Source of the DNA: an uncultured Holdemanella sp.
GTDB taxonomy: Bacteria > Bacillota_I > Bacilli_A > Erysipelotrichales > Erysipelotrichaceae
DNA length: 44,723 bases
Direction of reading: 5' to 3'
Assembly: GCF_934772795.1 (NCBI RefSeq)
Contig: NZ_CAKVMR010000011.1
Span: 1 to 44,723 of the forward strand
Shown here: one piece after another, positions 16,074 through 24,214 of the stretch
How positions within the stretch are numbered: the first letter of the stretch is position 1
Layout: each line of letters begins with the position of its first letter
Translations under genes and position numbers: made by a program
The notes under the pieces: model-generated
Told to the model about the DNA's origin: nothing
Database searches by the model: none
The model's input: only the letters and a program-made list of their open reading frames with translations

Positions 16074-16425
16074 AATGTTCTTTCGTATGATCAAAGGCCA
16101 TGCCTAGAATGGTTTCAATATGTTCGTCATCTAATGAATAGTAAACTGTCTTTCCTTCTTTTCTAGATTTTATCAATTTAGAAAGGCGTAAAGCCTTTAA
16201 TTGATGGGATACGGCAGATTTAGTCATATCGAGTACATTGGCTAAATCGGATACGCACATTTCACTTTGTTGAAGGGATAATAAGAGTTGAAGACGTGTA
16301 CTATCTCCCATCACTTTAAAGAAATCAGATAGGTTCATAATCTCATCAAAGGCAGGCATGTTTTCTTTTACTTCTTGTACTAATTCTGTATTTTTAGGCT
16401 TACAGTCACAATGTGTACCAATCAT
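16072..16425 (-). CDS. ArsR/SmtB-family metal-sensing repressor (CadC/CzrA-like)
   Basis: Winged-helix repressor of 117 residues that should release DNA when zinc or cadmium binds. The HTH is LANVLDMTKSAVSHQLKALR. The alpha5 metal site is fully present as Asp100, His102, His113 and Glu116, the exact SmtB spacing. The alpha3N soft-metal site is partial: Cys6 and Cys8 in HCDCK and Cys57 in EMCVSDLA, where CadC has a second Cys instead of Ser. AGGAG seven bases upstream fixes the start at 16425. It is divergent from the HMA and ATPase genes, and a shared operator lies in its own promoter spacer. Confidence 0.9.
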   Translation of the reverse strand: MIGTHCDCKPKNTELVQEVKENMPAFDEIMNLSDFFKVMGDSTRLQLLLSLQQSEMCVSDLANVLDMTKSAVSHQLKALRLSKLIKSRKEGKTVYYSLDDEHIETILGMAFDHTKEH

Positions 16426-16444
16426 ATGTTCTCCTTTTTTCTTT

Positions 16445-16474
16445 ATTATAGTTGAATGATTGAACAATTGTCAA
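16445..16474 (-). promoter_or_regulatory. Repressor promoter with 24-bp operator in the spacer
   Basis: On the minus strand, -35 TTGACA (16474 to 16469) and -10 TATAAT (16450 to 16445) are 18 bases apart. The 24-base sequence 16446-16469, including TTGAATGATTGAACA, fills the spacer and recurs without a mismatch at 16824-16847. Confidence 0.75.
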
Positions 16475-16482
16475 AAATGTTA

Positions 16483-16548
16483 TTGACATCATATATGAAT
16501 CCTATATAATGAAAGTGTAAAAAGTTGAATATATGTTCAACTATTCAA
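16483..16548 (+). promoter_or_regulatory. HMA gene promoter and metal-repressor operator
   Basis: -35 TTGACA (16483-16488) and -10 TATAAT (16505-16510) are 16 bases apart. Just downstream, GTTGAA-N6-TTCAAC (16524-16541) is a perfect inverted repeat, and TGTTCAACTATTCAA (16534-16548) is an inverted relative of the 24-base operator. Binding there would block initiation or clearance. Confidence 0.75.
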
Positions 16549-16565
16549 ACGTGGAGGACATTAAA

Positions 16566-16784
16566 ATGAAAAAGAGTTATAAGATTGATGTAGATTGCGC
16601 AAACTGTGCAAACAAAATGGAAGTAGCTGCTAATAATACGGAAGGTGTAAAGAGTGCAGTTGTTAACTTCATGATGTTAAAGATGAATGTTGAATTCGAA
16701 GAAGGCGTTCAACCTAAAGAAGTTATGGCTCGTGTTTTAGAGAACTGCAAAAAAGTTGAAGATGATTGCGAAATTTTCTTTTAA
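16566..16784 (+). CDS. Stand-alone HMA metallochaperone domain
   Basis: A 72-residue ferredoxin-like heavy-metal-associated domain with metal-binding Cys11 and Cys14 in DCANCANKME, the Asp-Cys-Ala-x-Cys-Ala form typical of the N-terminal domains of zinc/cadmium ATPases rather than the Thr-Cys-x-x-Cys of copper chaperones. The C-terminal Cys residues (ENCKKVEDDCEIFF) add further thiols. GTGGAGG eight bases upstream sets the start. The following ATPase lacks this domain, so the two are probably a split CadA/ZntA. Confidence 0.88.
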   Translation: MKKSYKIDVDCANCANKMEVAANNTEGVKSAVVNFMMLKMNVEFEEGVQPKEVMARVLENCKKVEDDCEIFF

Positions 16785-16823
16785 TGAAAAGTAAGATGCG
16801 AAAGCATCTCTATTTTTCGATTG

Positions 16824-16847
16824 TTATAGTTGAATGATTGAACAATT
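16824..16847. promoter_or_regulatory. Second perfect copy of the 24-bp metal operator
   Basis: Identical over 24 bases to 16446-16469 and placed 27 bases before the ATPase start codon. It implies separate metal control of the ATPase. A clean plus-strand promoter is not visible around it. Confidence 0.7.
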
Positions 16848-16873
16848 AATATTTTGGAAAGGGTGAAGTAGGT

Positions 16874-18742
16874 ATGAATAAGAAACAGAAGAAGATGTTA
16901 AAGCGAATTATTATTGCGAGTATCTTGTTTATTGTTATTAAAGTTGTAAAACTCCCTGAATATATTGAGATTCCTTTGTTTCTAGTGGCCTATTTAGAAA
17001 TTGGGTATGATATTCTTCTTAAGGCTTTTAAAGGAATCAAAAATCGTCAGGTGTTTGATGAAAATTTCTTGATGGCAGTCGCAACTGTGGGAGCTATTGG
17101 CTTGAAATCTTTTGATGAAGCAACAGCCGTTATGTTGTTCTATCAGATTGGGGAATGGTTCCAAAGTTATGCGGTAGGTAAGAGTCGTAAAAATATTACG
17201 GAATTAATGGATATTCGTCCGGATTATGCCAATATTGAAGATGAAGATGGAAATTTAGAACAAGTAGATCCTGATGAAGTAGAGATTGGTACGATCATTG
17301 TGGTTAAGCCTGGTGAAAAAGTAGCTATTGATGGAATTGTTGTTGAAGGAAGTTCTACTCTAAATACAGCGGCATTAACTGGAGAAAGTTTGCCTAGAGA
17401 AGTAAGTGAAAATGATGAAGTGATTAGTGGCTGCATCAATATGACTGGCTTATTAAAAATTAAGACGACAAAAGAATTTGGGGAGTCTACTGTATCAAAA
17501 ATCTTGGATCTAGTAGAAAATGCTTCTAGTAAGAAGTCTCGTTCCGAAGCGTTTATTTCGCGCTTTGCGAGAATTTATACGCCAGCCGTATGTTACAGTG
17601 CTTTGGCCTTGTTCTTGCTTCCACCTGTATTTAATTTGGTTATGGGAAATCCAGCTGATTTTGGTACATGGCTATATCGTGCCTTAACATTCTTAGTTAT
17701 TTCTTGTCCATGTGCATTGGTAATAAGTATTCCTTTGAGTTTCTTTGCCGGAATTGGTGGCGCCAGCAACCAGGGTGTCTTAGTTAAAGGCTCTAACTAT
17801 TTAGAAGCTTTGGCTTCATGTAAATATGTTGTATTTGATAAAACAGGTACAATGACACAAGGTGTGTTTGAGGTAGCTGGAATTCATCATGCGAATATTC
17901 CAGAAGAGAAATTATTAGAATATGCAGCTATGGCCGAAAGCTATTCTACGCATCCTATTTCTAAGAGTTTGTTAAAGGCGTATGGAAATACAATTGATAA
18001 ATCTCGTATTGAAAATATTGAAGAAATCAGTGGTCATGGTGTGAAAGCTATAATTGATGGGGTCCAAGTGCTTGCGGGTAATGATAAATTAATGAAGATG
18101 TATAATATTTCTTATCAAGAATGCCATTCTGTAGGTACCATTGTACATATGGCTATTGATGGCAAATATGCAGGTCACATTGTGATTTCAGATATGTTGA
18201 AGCCTCATGCCAAAGGGGCAATTAATGCATTAAAGAAGGCTGGCATCAAACAAACAGTCATGTTGACTGGGGATGTAAAAAGTGTTGCCGATAAGGTGGC
18301 TTCTGAATTAAATATTGATAAAGTGTATTCTGAACTATTGCCTCAAGATAAGGTAAATAAGGTAGAAGAGTTATTATCTTTAAAACAATCGAAAGAAAAT
18401 CTTGCCTTTGTCGGAGATGGAATTAACGATGCTCCTGTACTCTCAAGAGCTGATATTGGTATTGCGATGGGGGCTTTAGGAAGTGATGCGGCTATTGAAG
18501 CAGCCGATATTGTATTAATGGATGATGATCCATTGAAGATTTCTAAAGCTATTAAGATTGCGAAGAAGTGTGTTCGTATTGTATATGAGAATATTTATTT
18601 TGCGATTGGCATTAAACTAATCTGTTTAGTCTTAGGTGCTATTGGTATTGCGAATATGTGGGTTGCGATTTTTGCGGATGTTGGAGTTATGATTATTGCC
18701 GTATTAAATGCGATTCGAGCATTGAATGTTAAAAATTTGTAA
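16874..18742 (+). CDS. P1B-type zinc/cadmium-exporting ATPase without HMA domain
   Basis: Membrane ATPase of 622 residues of the P1B-2 (ZntA/CadA) group. It has the ion-path motif Cys278-Pro-Cys280 in FLVISCPCALVISIPLSF, the actuator TGES, phosphorylation Asp322 in VFDKTGTMTQG, the HP motif in STHPISKSLL, MLTGD and GDGINDAPVL. The C-terminal membrane Asp (FADVGVMIIAVLNAIRAL) is the second Zn/Cd ligand. The N-terminus begins straight with the first membrane helix, with no HMA or His-rich tail; that domain is the separate gene 90 bases upstream. The ribosome site GGAAAGGGTGA precedes the ATG. Confidence 0.93.
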   Translation: MNKKQKKMLKRIIIASILFIVIKVVKLPEYIEIPLFLVAYLEIGYDILLKAFKGIKNRQVFDENFLMAVATVGAIGLKSFDEATAVMLFYQIGEWFQSYAVGKSRKNITELMDIRPDYANIEDEDGNLEQVDPDEVEIGTIIVVKPGEKVAIDGIVVEGSSTLNTAALTGESLPREVSENDEVISGCINMTGLLKIKTTKEFGESTVSKILDLVENASSKKSRSEAFISRFARIYTPAVCYSALALFLLPPVFNLVMGNPADFGTWLYRALTFLVISCPCALVISIPLSFFAGIGGASNQGVLVKGSNYLEALASCKYVVFDKTGTMTQGVFEVAGIHHANIPEEKLLEYAAMAESYSTHPISKSLLKAYGNTIDKSRIENIEEISGHGVKAIIDGVQVLAGNDKLMKMYNISYQECHSVGTIVHMAIDGKYAGHIVISDMLKPHAKGAINALKKAGIKQTVMLTGDVKSVADKVASELNIDKVYSELLPQDKVNKVEELLSLKQSKENLAFVGDGINDAPVLSRADIGIAMGALGSDAAIEAADIVLMDDDPLKISKAIKIAKKCVRIVYENIYFAIGIKLICLVLGAIGIANMWVAIFADVGVMIIAVLNAIRALNVKNL

Positions 18743-18770
18743 GGAAATCTTAGGATTTCCTTATTTTCAT
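18741..18770 (+). terminator. Terminator of the metal efflux operon
   Basis: AAGGAAATC (18741-18749) pairs with GATTTCCTT (18754-18762) around TTAG. The left arm begins in the ATPase stop codon. The T run is short and interrupted. Confidence 0.7.
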
Positions 18771-18829
18771 ATTGTGTTAAATTTGTTTTAGTTGTATCTT
18801 TGTCTTGTACGCAGAAAAGGAGATTCGAG

Positions 18830-19699
18830 ATGCAGGAATTAAAACCAATTAAAGAAGGAAAAGTACGTGAGATTTACGACAATAAAGACAACCTTATTAT
18901 GGTTGCGACAGATCGTATCAGTTGTTTTGATGTAATTCTAAACAATGAGGTTACAAAAAAAGGAACTGTTTTAACACAGATGTCAAAATTCTGGTTTGAC
19001 TACACAAGTGATATTTTACCTAACCATATGATTAGTGTAGATACAAAGGATATGCCAGAATATTTCCAACAAGAAAAATTTGAAGGAAAATCAATGTTAT
19101 GTCGTAAATTGAACATGCTTCCAATCGAATGTATTGTTCGTGGTTACATCACAGGTAGTGGATGGGCTAGCTACAAAGAAACAGGAAAGGTTTGTGGTAT
19201 TGAACTTCCAGAAGGATTACAAGAATCACAACAACTTCCAGAACCAATTTATACACCTAGTACAAAGGCTGAAATTGGTGATCACGATGAAAATATTTCT
19301 TTTGAACAAAGTATTGCACACTTAGAAAAATACTTCCCAGGACATGGTGAAGAATATGCGACTAAGATCAAAGACTGTACAATCGCTTTATATAAAAAAT
19401 GTGCTGAGTATGCTTTAAGCAAAGGAATTATTATTGCGGATACAAAATTTGAATTTGGTTTAGACGAAAATGGTAATATCGTTATTGGCGATGAAATGTT
19501 AACTCCTGATAGTTCTCGTTTCTGGCCTGCAGATGGATATGAAGCTGGTCATTCACAACCATCATTTGACAAACAATTTGCGCGTGACTGGCTAAAGGCA
19601 AATCCAGGTAATGACTGGACACTTCCTCAAGAGATTGTGGATAAGACAATTGAAAAATATCTTCAAGCTTACACAATGTTGACAGGAAAAACATTATAA
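18830..19699 (+). CDS. purC: SAICAR synthetase (purine step 8)
   Basis: Joins aspartate to CAIR with ATP in de novo purine synthesis. 289 residues, the long form (about 290-305) rather than the 235-residue form of Bacillus and E. coli. Motifs: EGKVREIYDN, VATDRISCFDVIL, IECIVRGYITGSGW, and the metal/ATP segment IIADTKFEFG with GDEMLTPDSSRFW. AAAAGGAGA fixes ATG 18830; an upstream in-frame TTG is not used. It stands alone, about 15 kb from the rest of the purine operon, with its own terminator. Confidence 0.96.
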   Translation: MQELKPIKEGKVREIYDNKDNLIMVATDRISCFDVILNNEVTKKGTVLTQMSKFWFDYTSDILPNHMISVDTKDMPEYFQQEKFEGKSMLCRKLNMLPIECIVRGYITGSGWASYKETGKVCGIELPEGLQESQQLPEPIYTPSTKAEIGDHDENISFEQSIAHLEKYFPGHGEEYATKIKDCTIALYKKCAEYALSKGIIIADTKFEFGLDENGNIVIGDEMLTPDSSRFWPADGYEAGHSQPSFDKQFARDWLKANPGNDWTLPQEIVDKTIEKYLQAYTMLTGKTL

Positions 19700-19706
19700 T
19701 TGAAAG

Positions 19707-19741
19707 ATACCCATAAGTTAAATGCTTATGGGTATTTTTTT
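19707..19741 (+). terminator. purC terminator
   Basis: ATACCCATAAG (19707-19717) pairs perfectly with CTTATGGGTAT (19725-19735), followed by a run of T to 19741. Confidence 0.92.
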
Positions 19742-19838
19742 GAAAACTGTAATTTTTGGAACTTAAATATATTTGAAAACCGTAAAATATGATGCCAAAA
19801 TTTACTTGAAAACCGTAGAAAGACATATTTAAAAGAAT
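19740..19838. repeat. Three TTGAAAACYGTA motifs with exact 33-bp period
   Basis: TTGAAAACTGTAA at 19740, TTGAAAACCGTAA at 19773 and TTGAAAACCGTAG at 19806: exactly 33 bases apart. Only the 12-13 base core is conserved. The array lies between the purC terminator and the orphan gene, and mirrors the three-copy, 33-bp layout at 9743 although the core differs. Confidence 0.6.
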
Positions 19839-19910
19839 AAATGAAATTTCTTCGGAAAACTTTTATTCCTAGTAAAAGTCATGTATGATTCATTTAGTGA
19901 GGATACATAT

Positions 19911-21725
19911 ATGAATGATTTAGAAGATAATAGATTAGATGTACTTTTTGAAATGTTGGCGGAAAGCTTAAAACAAGAACAGAATGAAAAATCATATGAT
20001 GTGATGCTTCCAAAAGTATTTAAAAAGTATTTTGATATTCACAATGATGAAATAAATTATGATTATTATTATAATTTGATGACGTCAATCATTGATGAAA
20101 TAAGAAGTCGAAGAAAAAATGGGAAAATTAGTTTTAGAGATTACGCTAAATGTTTATTGATTAGCGATATTATGTGGTTAGCCAAAAGAGATGGGCAGCC
20201 AGTTGATTATTTAGAATCGATATTTGCGTTAGATTTTATGTATATCTTGTCTTATGGATTATATCATGATGACAAATATGAAGATAAAATTATACAGGGC
20301 TTTAAAGAAATATTAGATACAAGTAAAATTTGTCAAGAAAGCTATTTATCTTTTTGTCACCAACAAACACAAGATTTCTTTCCCAAGTCATTTACATCCG
20401 ACTCCTACTATAATATTCCTATTGTTATGTCTGTAGTAGACCATTTAGATGATACGATCATTTCAAAACGAGTAAAGAAACTATTATTAGATAATACAGA
20501 TATAAATTATTCGGATTTACCAAGCATTAATAAGAAACAAATTGAATGGTATATAGATGATGTGTATTCAGACTCCTATGTATTTTCGAATATACATGAA
20601 TTTGCGGTAGTCTTTATATTAGATTATATTAAGGATAAAGAGTTTATTGCACCATTCTCAGGATTTGTACAAGTGTTTAGTTGCTGGACGAATGATTTAT
20701 TTCTGATAAACAATAATGAACTTAGAACAGAAATGGATACACTGCGTTTTCTAGATATGTCTAAGGAAGAAAAACAAGAGATCATACGCAAAAACAATGA
20801 ATGTATAGATGAAGCTATGGATATTGACAATCATGGCGATTATATTCCAGGAAGTCGTTACTTTTTGTTTGAACAGGCAAAAATTTTTGATGCTCTTTAC
20901 TTTGGATTTAAAGAAACGGAAGAATTAATTAAAAAACATAGAGATAAGATTTCGATATATATAAACTCAATAACGAATGAAAAGATTCAATTTTATGAAT
21001 ATCCAATTGATTTAAGAAGAGCAATTGTTTACAGTGCTGCCTGGATTTATGAAATGGTGGATAAAGAAAGAAATATGGTAAATCATGTTTATCATATTGA
21101 ATATAATGATAAGGAAAATGAAATAAAGAATTTAAAGTGTGAGATTGAAAGCTTAAAAGAAAAAAATGAGACGCTACGTATTGAAAATAAAGAACTAGAG
21201 AATAGAATTCAAATTGTTGAATCAAAGAGTAAAGAGATATTGAATAAAGAGTTGTATAAGAATACGAAAGCCTATAAACAGGAGATTTCAAAAATCAACA
21301 AAGAATTAGAGAAACAAAAAGAACATATTATTTCTTTGCAGAATGAAAAAGCTGAATTAAACAAATTGCGTGAACTATTATTTTCACTACAAGAAAATGA
21401 AGAAGAATGCATTGTTGAGGATACAGATGTTTCTTTAAATCAGCTAATTATGAATAAGACGATTTTATTTGTTGGGGGACATATAAATCTAGTAAATAAA
21501 CTTAAAAAGAAGTTTCCTCAAATACGATATATTTCTACAGATGATTCTATTAAGGACAATAAAATCAAAGGTGCAGATTATGTTTTCTTTTATTTTGAAT
21601 ATTTGAATCATGGATTATACTACCAAGTCATGAATGCATGTATACGATATAATATTCCTTGGGATTATATAAAAGGAACAAATATCGATTATTTGGAAAA
21701 CTTCATGATTTCTAAATTAAAATAG
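19911..21725 (+). CDS. Orphan helical coiled-coil protein with DUF2325-like C-terminus
   Basis: I do not recognise the full protein. About 604 residues in three parts. Residues 1-390 are a mostly helical soluble region, rich in Asp, Tyr and Lys, with no membrane segment. About 398-500 is a long coiled coil (heptads of Leu/Ile with Lys/Glu, as in LKCEIESLKEKNETLRIENK). About 515-600 is a small alpha/beta domain resembling DUF2325: ILFVGGHINLVNKLKKKF, then ADYVFFYFEYLNHGLYYQVM and a KGTN tail, the GG-N-K-N pattern of that family. GTGAGGA seven bases upstream selects ATG 19911 over 19881. It stands between purC and tmk, is flanked by repeats, and has its own terminator, which suggests an inserted accessory gene. 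DUF2325 has no firm function. Confidence 0.75.
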   Translation: MNDLEDNRLDVLFEMLAESLKQEQNEKSYDVMLPKVFKKYFDIHNDEINYDYYYNLMTSIIDEIRSRRKNGKISFRDYAKCLLISDIMWLAKRDGQPVDYLESIFALDFMYILSYGLYHDDKYEDKIIQGFKEILDTSKICQESYLSFCHQQTQDFFPKSFTSDSYYNIPIVMSVVDHLDDTIISKRVKKLLLDNTDINYSDLPSINKKQIEWYIDDVYSDSYVFSNIHEFAVVFILDYIKDKEFIAPFSGFVQVFSCWTNDLFLINNNELRTEMDTLRFLDMSKEEKQEIIRKNNECIDEAMDIDNHGDYIPGSRYFLFEQAKIFDALYFGFKETEELIKKHRDKISIYINSITNEKIQFYEYPIDLRRAIVYSAAWIYEMVDKERNMVNHVYHIEYNDKENEIKNLKCEIESLKEKNETLRIENKELENRIQIVESKSKEILNKELYKNTKAYKQEISKINKELEKQKEHIISLQNEKAELNKLRELLFSLQENEEECIVEDTDVSLNQLIMNKTILFVGGHINLVNKLKKKFPQIRYISTDDSIKDNKIKGADYVFFYFEYLNHGLYYQVMNACIRYNIPWDYIKGTNIDYLENFMISKLK

Positions 21726-21747
21726 GTTCTCTTCGGAGAACTTTTTT
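21726..21747 (+). terminator. Terminator with UUCG tetraloop after the orphan gene
   Basis: GTTCTC (21726-21731), loop TTCG, GAGAAC (21736-21741), then six T. UUCG is an unusually stable loop. Confidence 0.85.
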
Positions 21748-21841
21748 CTAGTGTTTCATTGAAAAGTGAAGCCTGCTATGTTTAAATGAGGAATAGATAT
21801 TAGAAAAGTAATAATTATTAAATATATATGGTGAGGAAAAT

Positions 21842-22474
21842 ATGAAACAAGGTGTATTTATAACGTTTGAAGGAAATGATGGATCTGGAAAGACAACCGT
21901 GTGTAAAGCGGTACAAGAAGAATTAATCAAAATGGGATATGATTGTATCTATACAAGAGAACCTGGAGGAAGCAAGATTGCTGAATCTATTCGTAATATA
22001 TTATTAGATGTAAATAATACGGAGATGGATGATCGTACAGAAGCCTTATTATATGCGGCAAGTCGTAGACAACATTTAAAAGAAGTTGTTCTTCCGGCAT
22101 TGGAAAATAAGAAAATCGTATTGTGTGATCGTTTCATTGATTCAAGCTTAGCTTATCAAGGAATAGCTCGAGGTATTGGGTTAAAAGAAGTATGGGATAT
22201 CAATCAGTTTGCGATTGATGGATGTATGCCTGAAAAGACTCTATTTTTATCTGTTAGTGTAGAAACGGGCAAAAAACGTATGAATCTTCGTGGCGATTTA
22301 AATCGTTTGGATCAAGAAGAAAGTTCATTCCATAAAGCTGTACGTCAAGGCTATGAAACATTGGTATCTATGTATCCAGAACGTATTGAAGTCATTGATG
22401 CCGAACCTTGCAAGGAAGAAGTATTAAAGAGTGCTATGGAATGTGTTTTAAAGGTAATCAAAGAACATGAATAA
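21842..22474 (+). CDS. tmk: Thymidylate kinase
   Basis: Phosphorylates dTMP to dTDP for DNA synthesis. 210 residues: P-loop FEGNDGSGKTTV, the DR motif CDRFIDSSLAYQGIARG, and the dTMP-binding YTREPGG segment. GGTGAGG upstream fits the start. It heads the tmk-holB-ricT-rsmI run, all with overlapping ends, a gene order common in Bacillota. It overlaps holB by eight bases. Confidence 0.97.
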   Translation: MKQGVFITFEGNDGSGKTTVCKAVQEELIKMGYDCIYTREPGGSKIAESIRNILLDVNNTEMDDRTEALLYAASRRQHLKEVVLPALENKKIVLCDRFIDSSLAYQGIARGIGLKEVWDINQFAIDGCMPEKTLFLSVSVETGKKRMNLRGDLNRLDQEESSFHKAVRQGYETLVSMYPERIEVIDAEPCKEEVLKSAMECVLKVIKEHE

Positions 22475-23381
22475 AGAGTATTTAAAAAAGGCACAGCCAA
22501 TCGTTTATCAGACATTGTCAAATGCTTTAAAGAATCAAAGAGTGGCGAACGCCTATTTATTTCATGGACCTAAAGGTTCGAGTAAATTAGAGACTGCCGT
22601 CTTATTTGCCCAAAGCATTGTATGCGAACATACAGATGTGGATGGATTTGCGTGCCAAGAATGTGAAAGCTGTAAGCGAATTGAGAATGAAGACTCTTTA
22701 GACTATATGATTGTTTCAAATGATCGTATTAAAAAGAAAGATATTGTAGATTTACAGGCATTCTTTGAATCGACAAGTGCTGGAAAACAGAATGCCAGAA
22801 TTTATATTCTAGATCATTATGATAAGGCAACACCAGATGCTTCAAATAGTTTGTTGAAGTTTTTAGAGGAGCCAAGTGAAGGGATTTATGGTATATTAAT
22901 TGCGGATGAAAAATCCAATGTATTACCTACTATTCAATCTAGGTGTCAGGCCATTCATTTTAAGCCCGAAAGTTGTGAGCATGCATTGCTTGAAAATACA
23001 AGTGAAGAAAATGCGAAGATGTTGGCAGAATCTGGATATACATATGATAAGGCCATTGAATTATTGGCTTTACCTGATTTTGAAGAATTGAAACAAATTG
23101 CATTTGATTATATTGAACATGCATCTTCTTTTGCACAAATTGAAAAGATGCAGACAAATGTGTTTGTGAATAAATCAGATCGTATGAATAAGGATTGGAT
23201 ACAGTTGTGGATTCAGTGGGTTTTATTCTATGTAAAAAATGACAGGGTAAATGTACCTTTAGAAAAAAAAGTAAAATTATATTCGATTTTGGTTGAGAGT
23301 ATGGATATGTTATATCGACCAGTCGATTTAGGTTTATTTATGGATAAGCTTTATTATGATATTAGGAAGGCTGTGATTTAG
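22467..23381 (+). CDS. holB: DNA polymerase III delta-prime subunit
   Basis: Stator subunit of the sliding-clamp loader, 304 residues. The nucleotide loop is degenerate (FHGPKGSSKLETA, Leu in place of Thr/Ser after Lys), as is usual for delta-prime, which does not hydrolyse ATP. A zinc module is visible as Cys residues in CEHTDVDGFACQECESCKR. The SRC motif is in IQSRCQ and the sensor-type LLKFLEEPSEG segment is intact. Its TAG stop shares its last G with the GTG start of ricT. Confidence 0.95.
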   Translation: MNKEYLKKAQPIVYQTLSNALKNQRVANAYLFHGPKGSSKLETAVLFAQSIVCEHTDVDGFACQECESCKRIENEDSLDYMIVSNDRIKKKDIVDLQAFFESTSAGKQNARIYILDHYDKATPDASNSLLKFLEEPSEGIYGILIADEKSNVLPTIQSRCQAIHFKPESCEHALLENTSEENAKMLAESGYTYDKAIELLALPDFEELKQIAFDYIEHASSFAQIEKMQTNVFVNKSDRMNKDWIQLWIQWVLFYVKNDRVNVPLEKKVKLYSILVESMDMLYRPVDLGLFMDKLYYDIRKAVI

Positions 23382-24214
23382 TGAATACAGAAGGAAAAGC
23401 AACATATAAATATATTGTTTATATTCAGTTTGAAGAATCAAAAAAAGCCTACACTTTCGGTTCAAATGTAAAATACTATACAAATGATATCGTTGTTGTA
23501 GAAACAGTACGTGGACAAGAATTAGGAAAGGTTTGTGTTCCTACCGTTGATTTTGATGCTTCCAAAGTAAAAGGAGATATTAAGCCGGTATTGCGTAAGG
23601 CAACACCAGAAGATATTAAGTGTAAAGAAGAAAATGTAGAAAGAGCTAAAGAAGCTATGAAGATTTGTCACGAGTGTGTCGCAAATTTGAAGTTGGATAT
23701 GCATTTAATTAGTTCTGAATATACATTGGATCGTACGAAAGTCATCTTTACATATGTGTCGGATGATCGTGTGGATTTTAGACAACTATTGAAAGATTTA
23801 GCACAACACTTGCATTGTCGTATCGAGTTAAGACAAGTGGGTCCAAGAAACAAGGCTAAAATTGTCGGTGGAATTGGAAACTGTGGTATGGAGTGCTGCT
23901 GCTCAAGATTTATGTCAGATTTTGATACCGTATCTATCAATATGGCAAAAAACCAATTGTTGGCATTGAATATTCAAAAGTTGAGTGGACAATGTGGAAA
24001 ACTAATGTGTTGTTTGCGTTTTGAAAATGAAGAATATACACGAATGCGTAAGGATTTGCCAAAAATCAATTCAACTGTGACATATAAAGATAAAAAGTAT
24101 CGTATTTCAAGTATGAATGTTCTTCAAAAACAGGCTAAGTTAGAGAACAAAGAAGAAGTCTTATTTGTGGATTTCAAAGAATTGTGGCCAGACAAGGAAT
24201 TAAATAATGATTAG
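23381..24214 (+). CDS. ricT: RicT/YaaT (PSP1-domain Fe-S protein)
   Basis: PSP1 C-terminal-domain protein of 277 residues. In Bacillus, RicT with RicA and RicF binds [4Fe-4S] clusters and promotes RNase Y-dependent mRNA maturation. The cysteine-rich core is visible: GGIGNCGMECCCSRFMSDF and LSGQCGKLMCCLRFENEEY, and LRQVGPRNKAKIVGG precedes it. GTG start, with AGGAAGG ten bases upstream. It overlaps rsmI by eight bases. RicA and RicF are not in the window. Confidence 0.93.
   Translation: MNTEGKATYKYIVYIQFEESKKAYTFGSNVKYYTNDIVVVETVRGQELGKVCVPTVDFDASKVKGDIKPVLRKATPEDIKCKEENVERAKEAMKICHECVANLKLDMHLISSEYTLDRTKVIFTYVSDDRVDFRQLLKDLAQHLHCRIELRQVGPRNKAKIVGGIGNCGMECCCSRFMSDFDTVSINMAKNQLLALNIQKLSGQCGKLMCCLRFENEEYTRMRKDLPKINSTVTYKDKKYRISSMNVLQKQAKLENKEEVLFVDFKELWPDKELNND

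Larger units (their letters stand above)
19848..21752. repeat. Imperfect direct repeat flanking the orphan DUF2325-like gene
   Basis: TTCTTCGGAAAACTTTTATTCCTAGT at the left (19848-19873, given here only as a pair of ends) and CTCTTCGGAGAACTTTTTTCTAGT at the right (21729-21752) align with one gap region and few mismatches. The right copy is the loop and right arm of the gene's terminator; the left copy lies just before its start. The feature spans the enclosed gene. Confidence 0.4.

Noticed and set aside
15855..16107. Small open frames upstream of atpB as atpI or another gene
   Set aside because: They lack the paired membrane helices of AtpI and good ribosome sites, overlap on opposite strands, and run over the repressor terminator.
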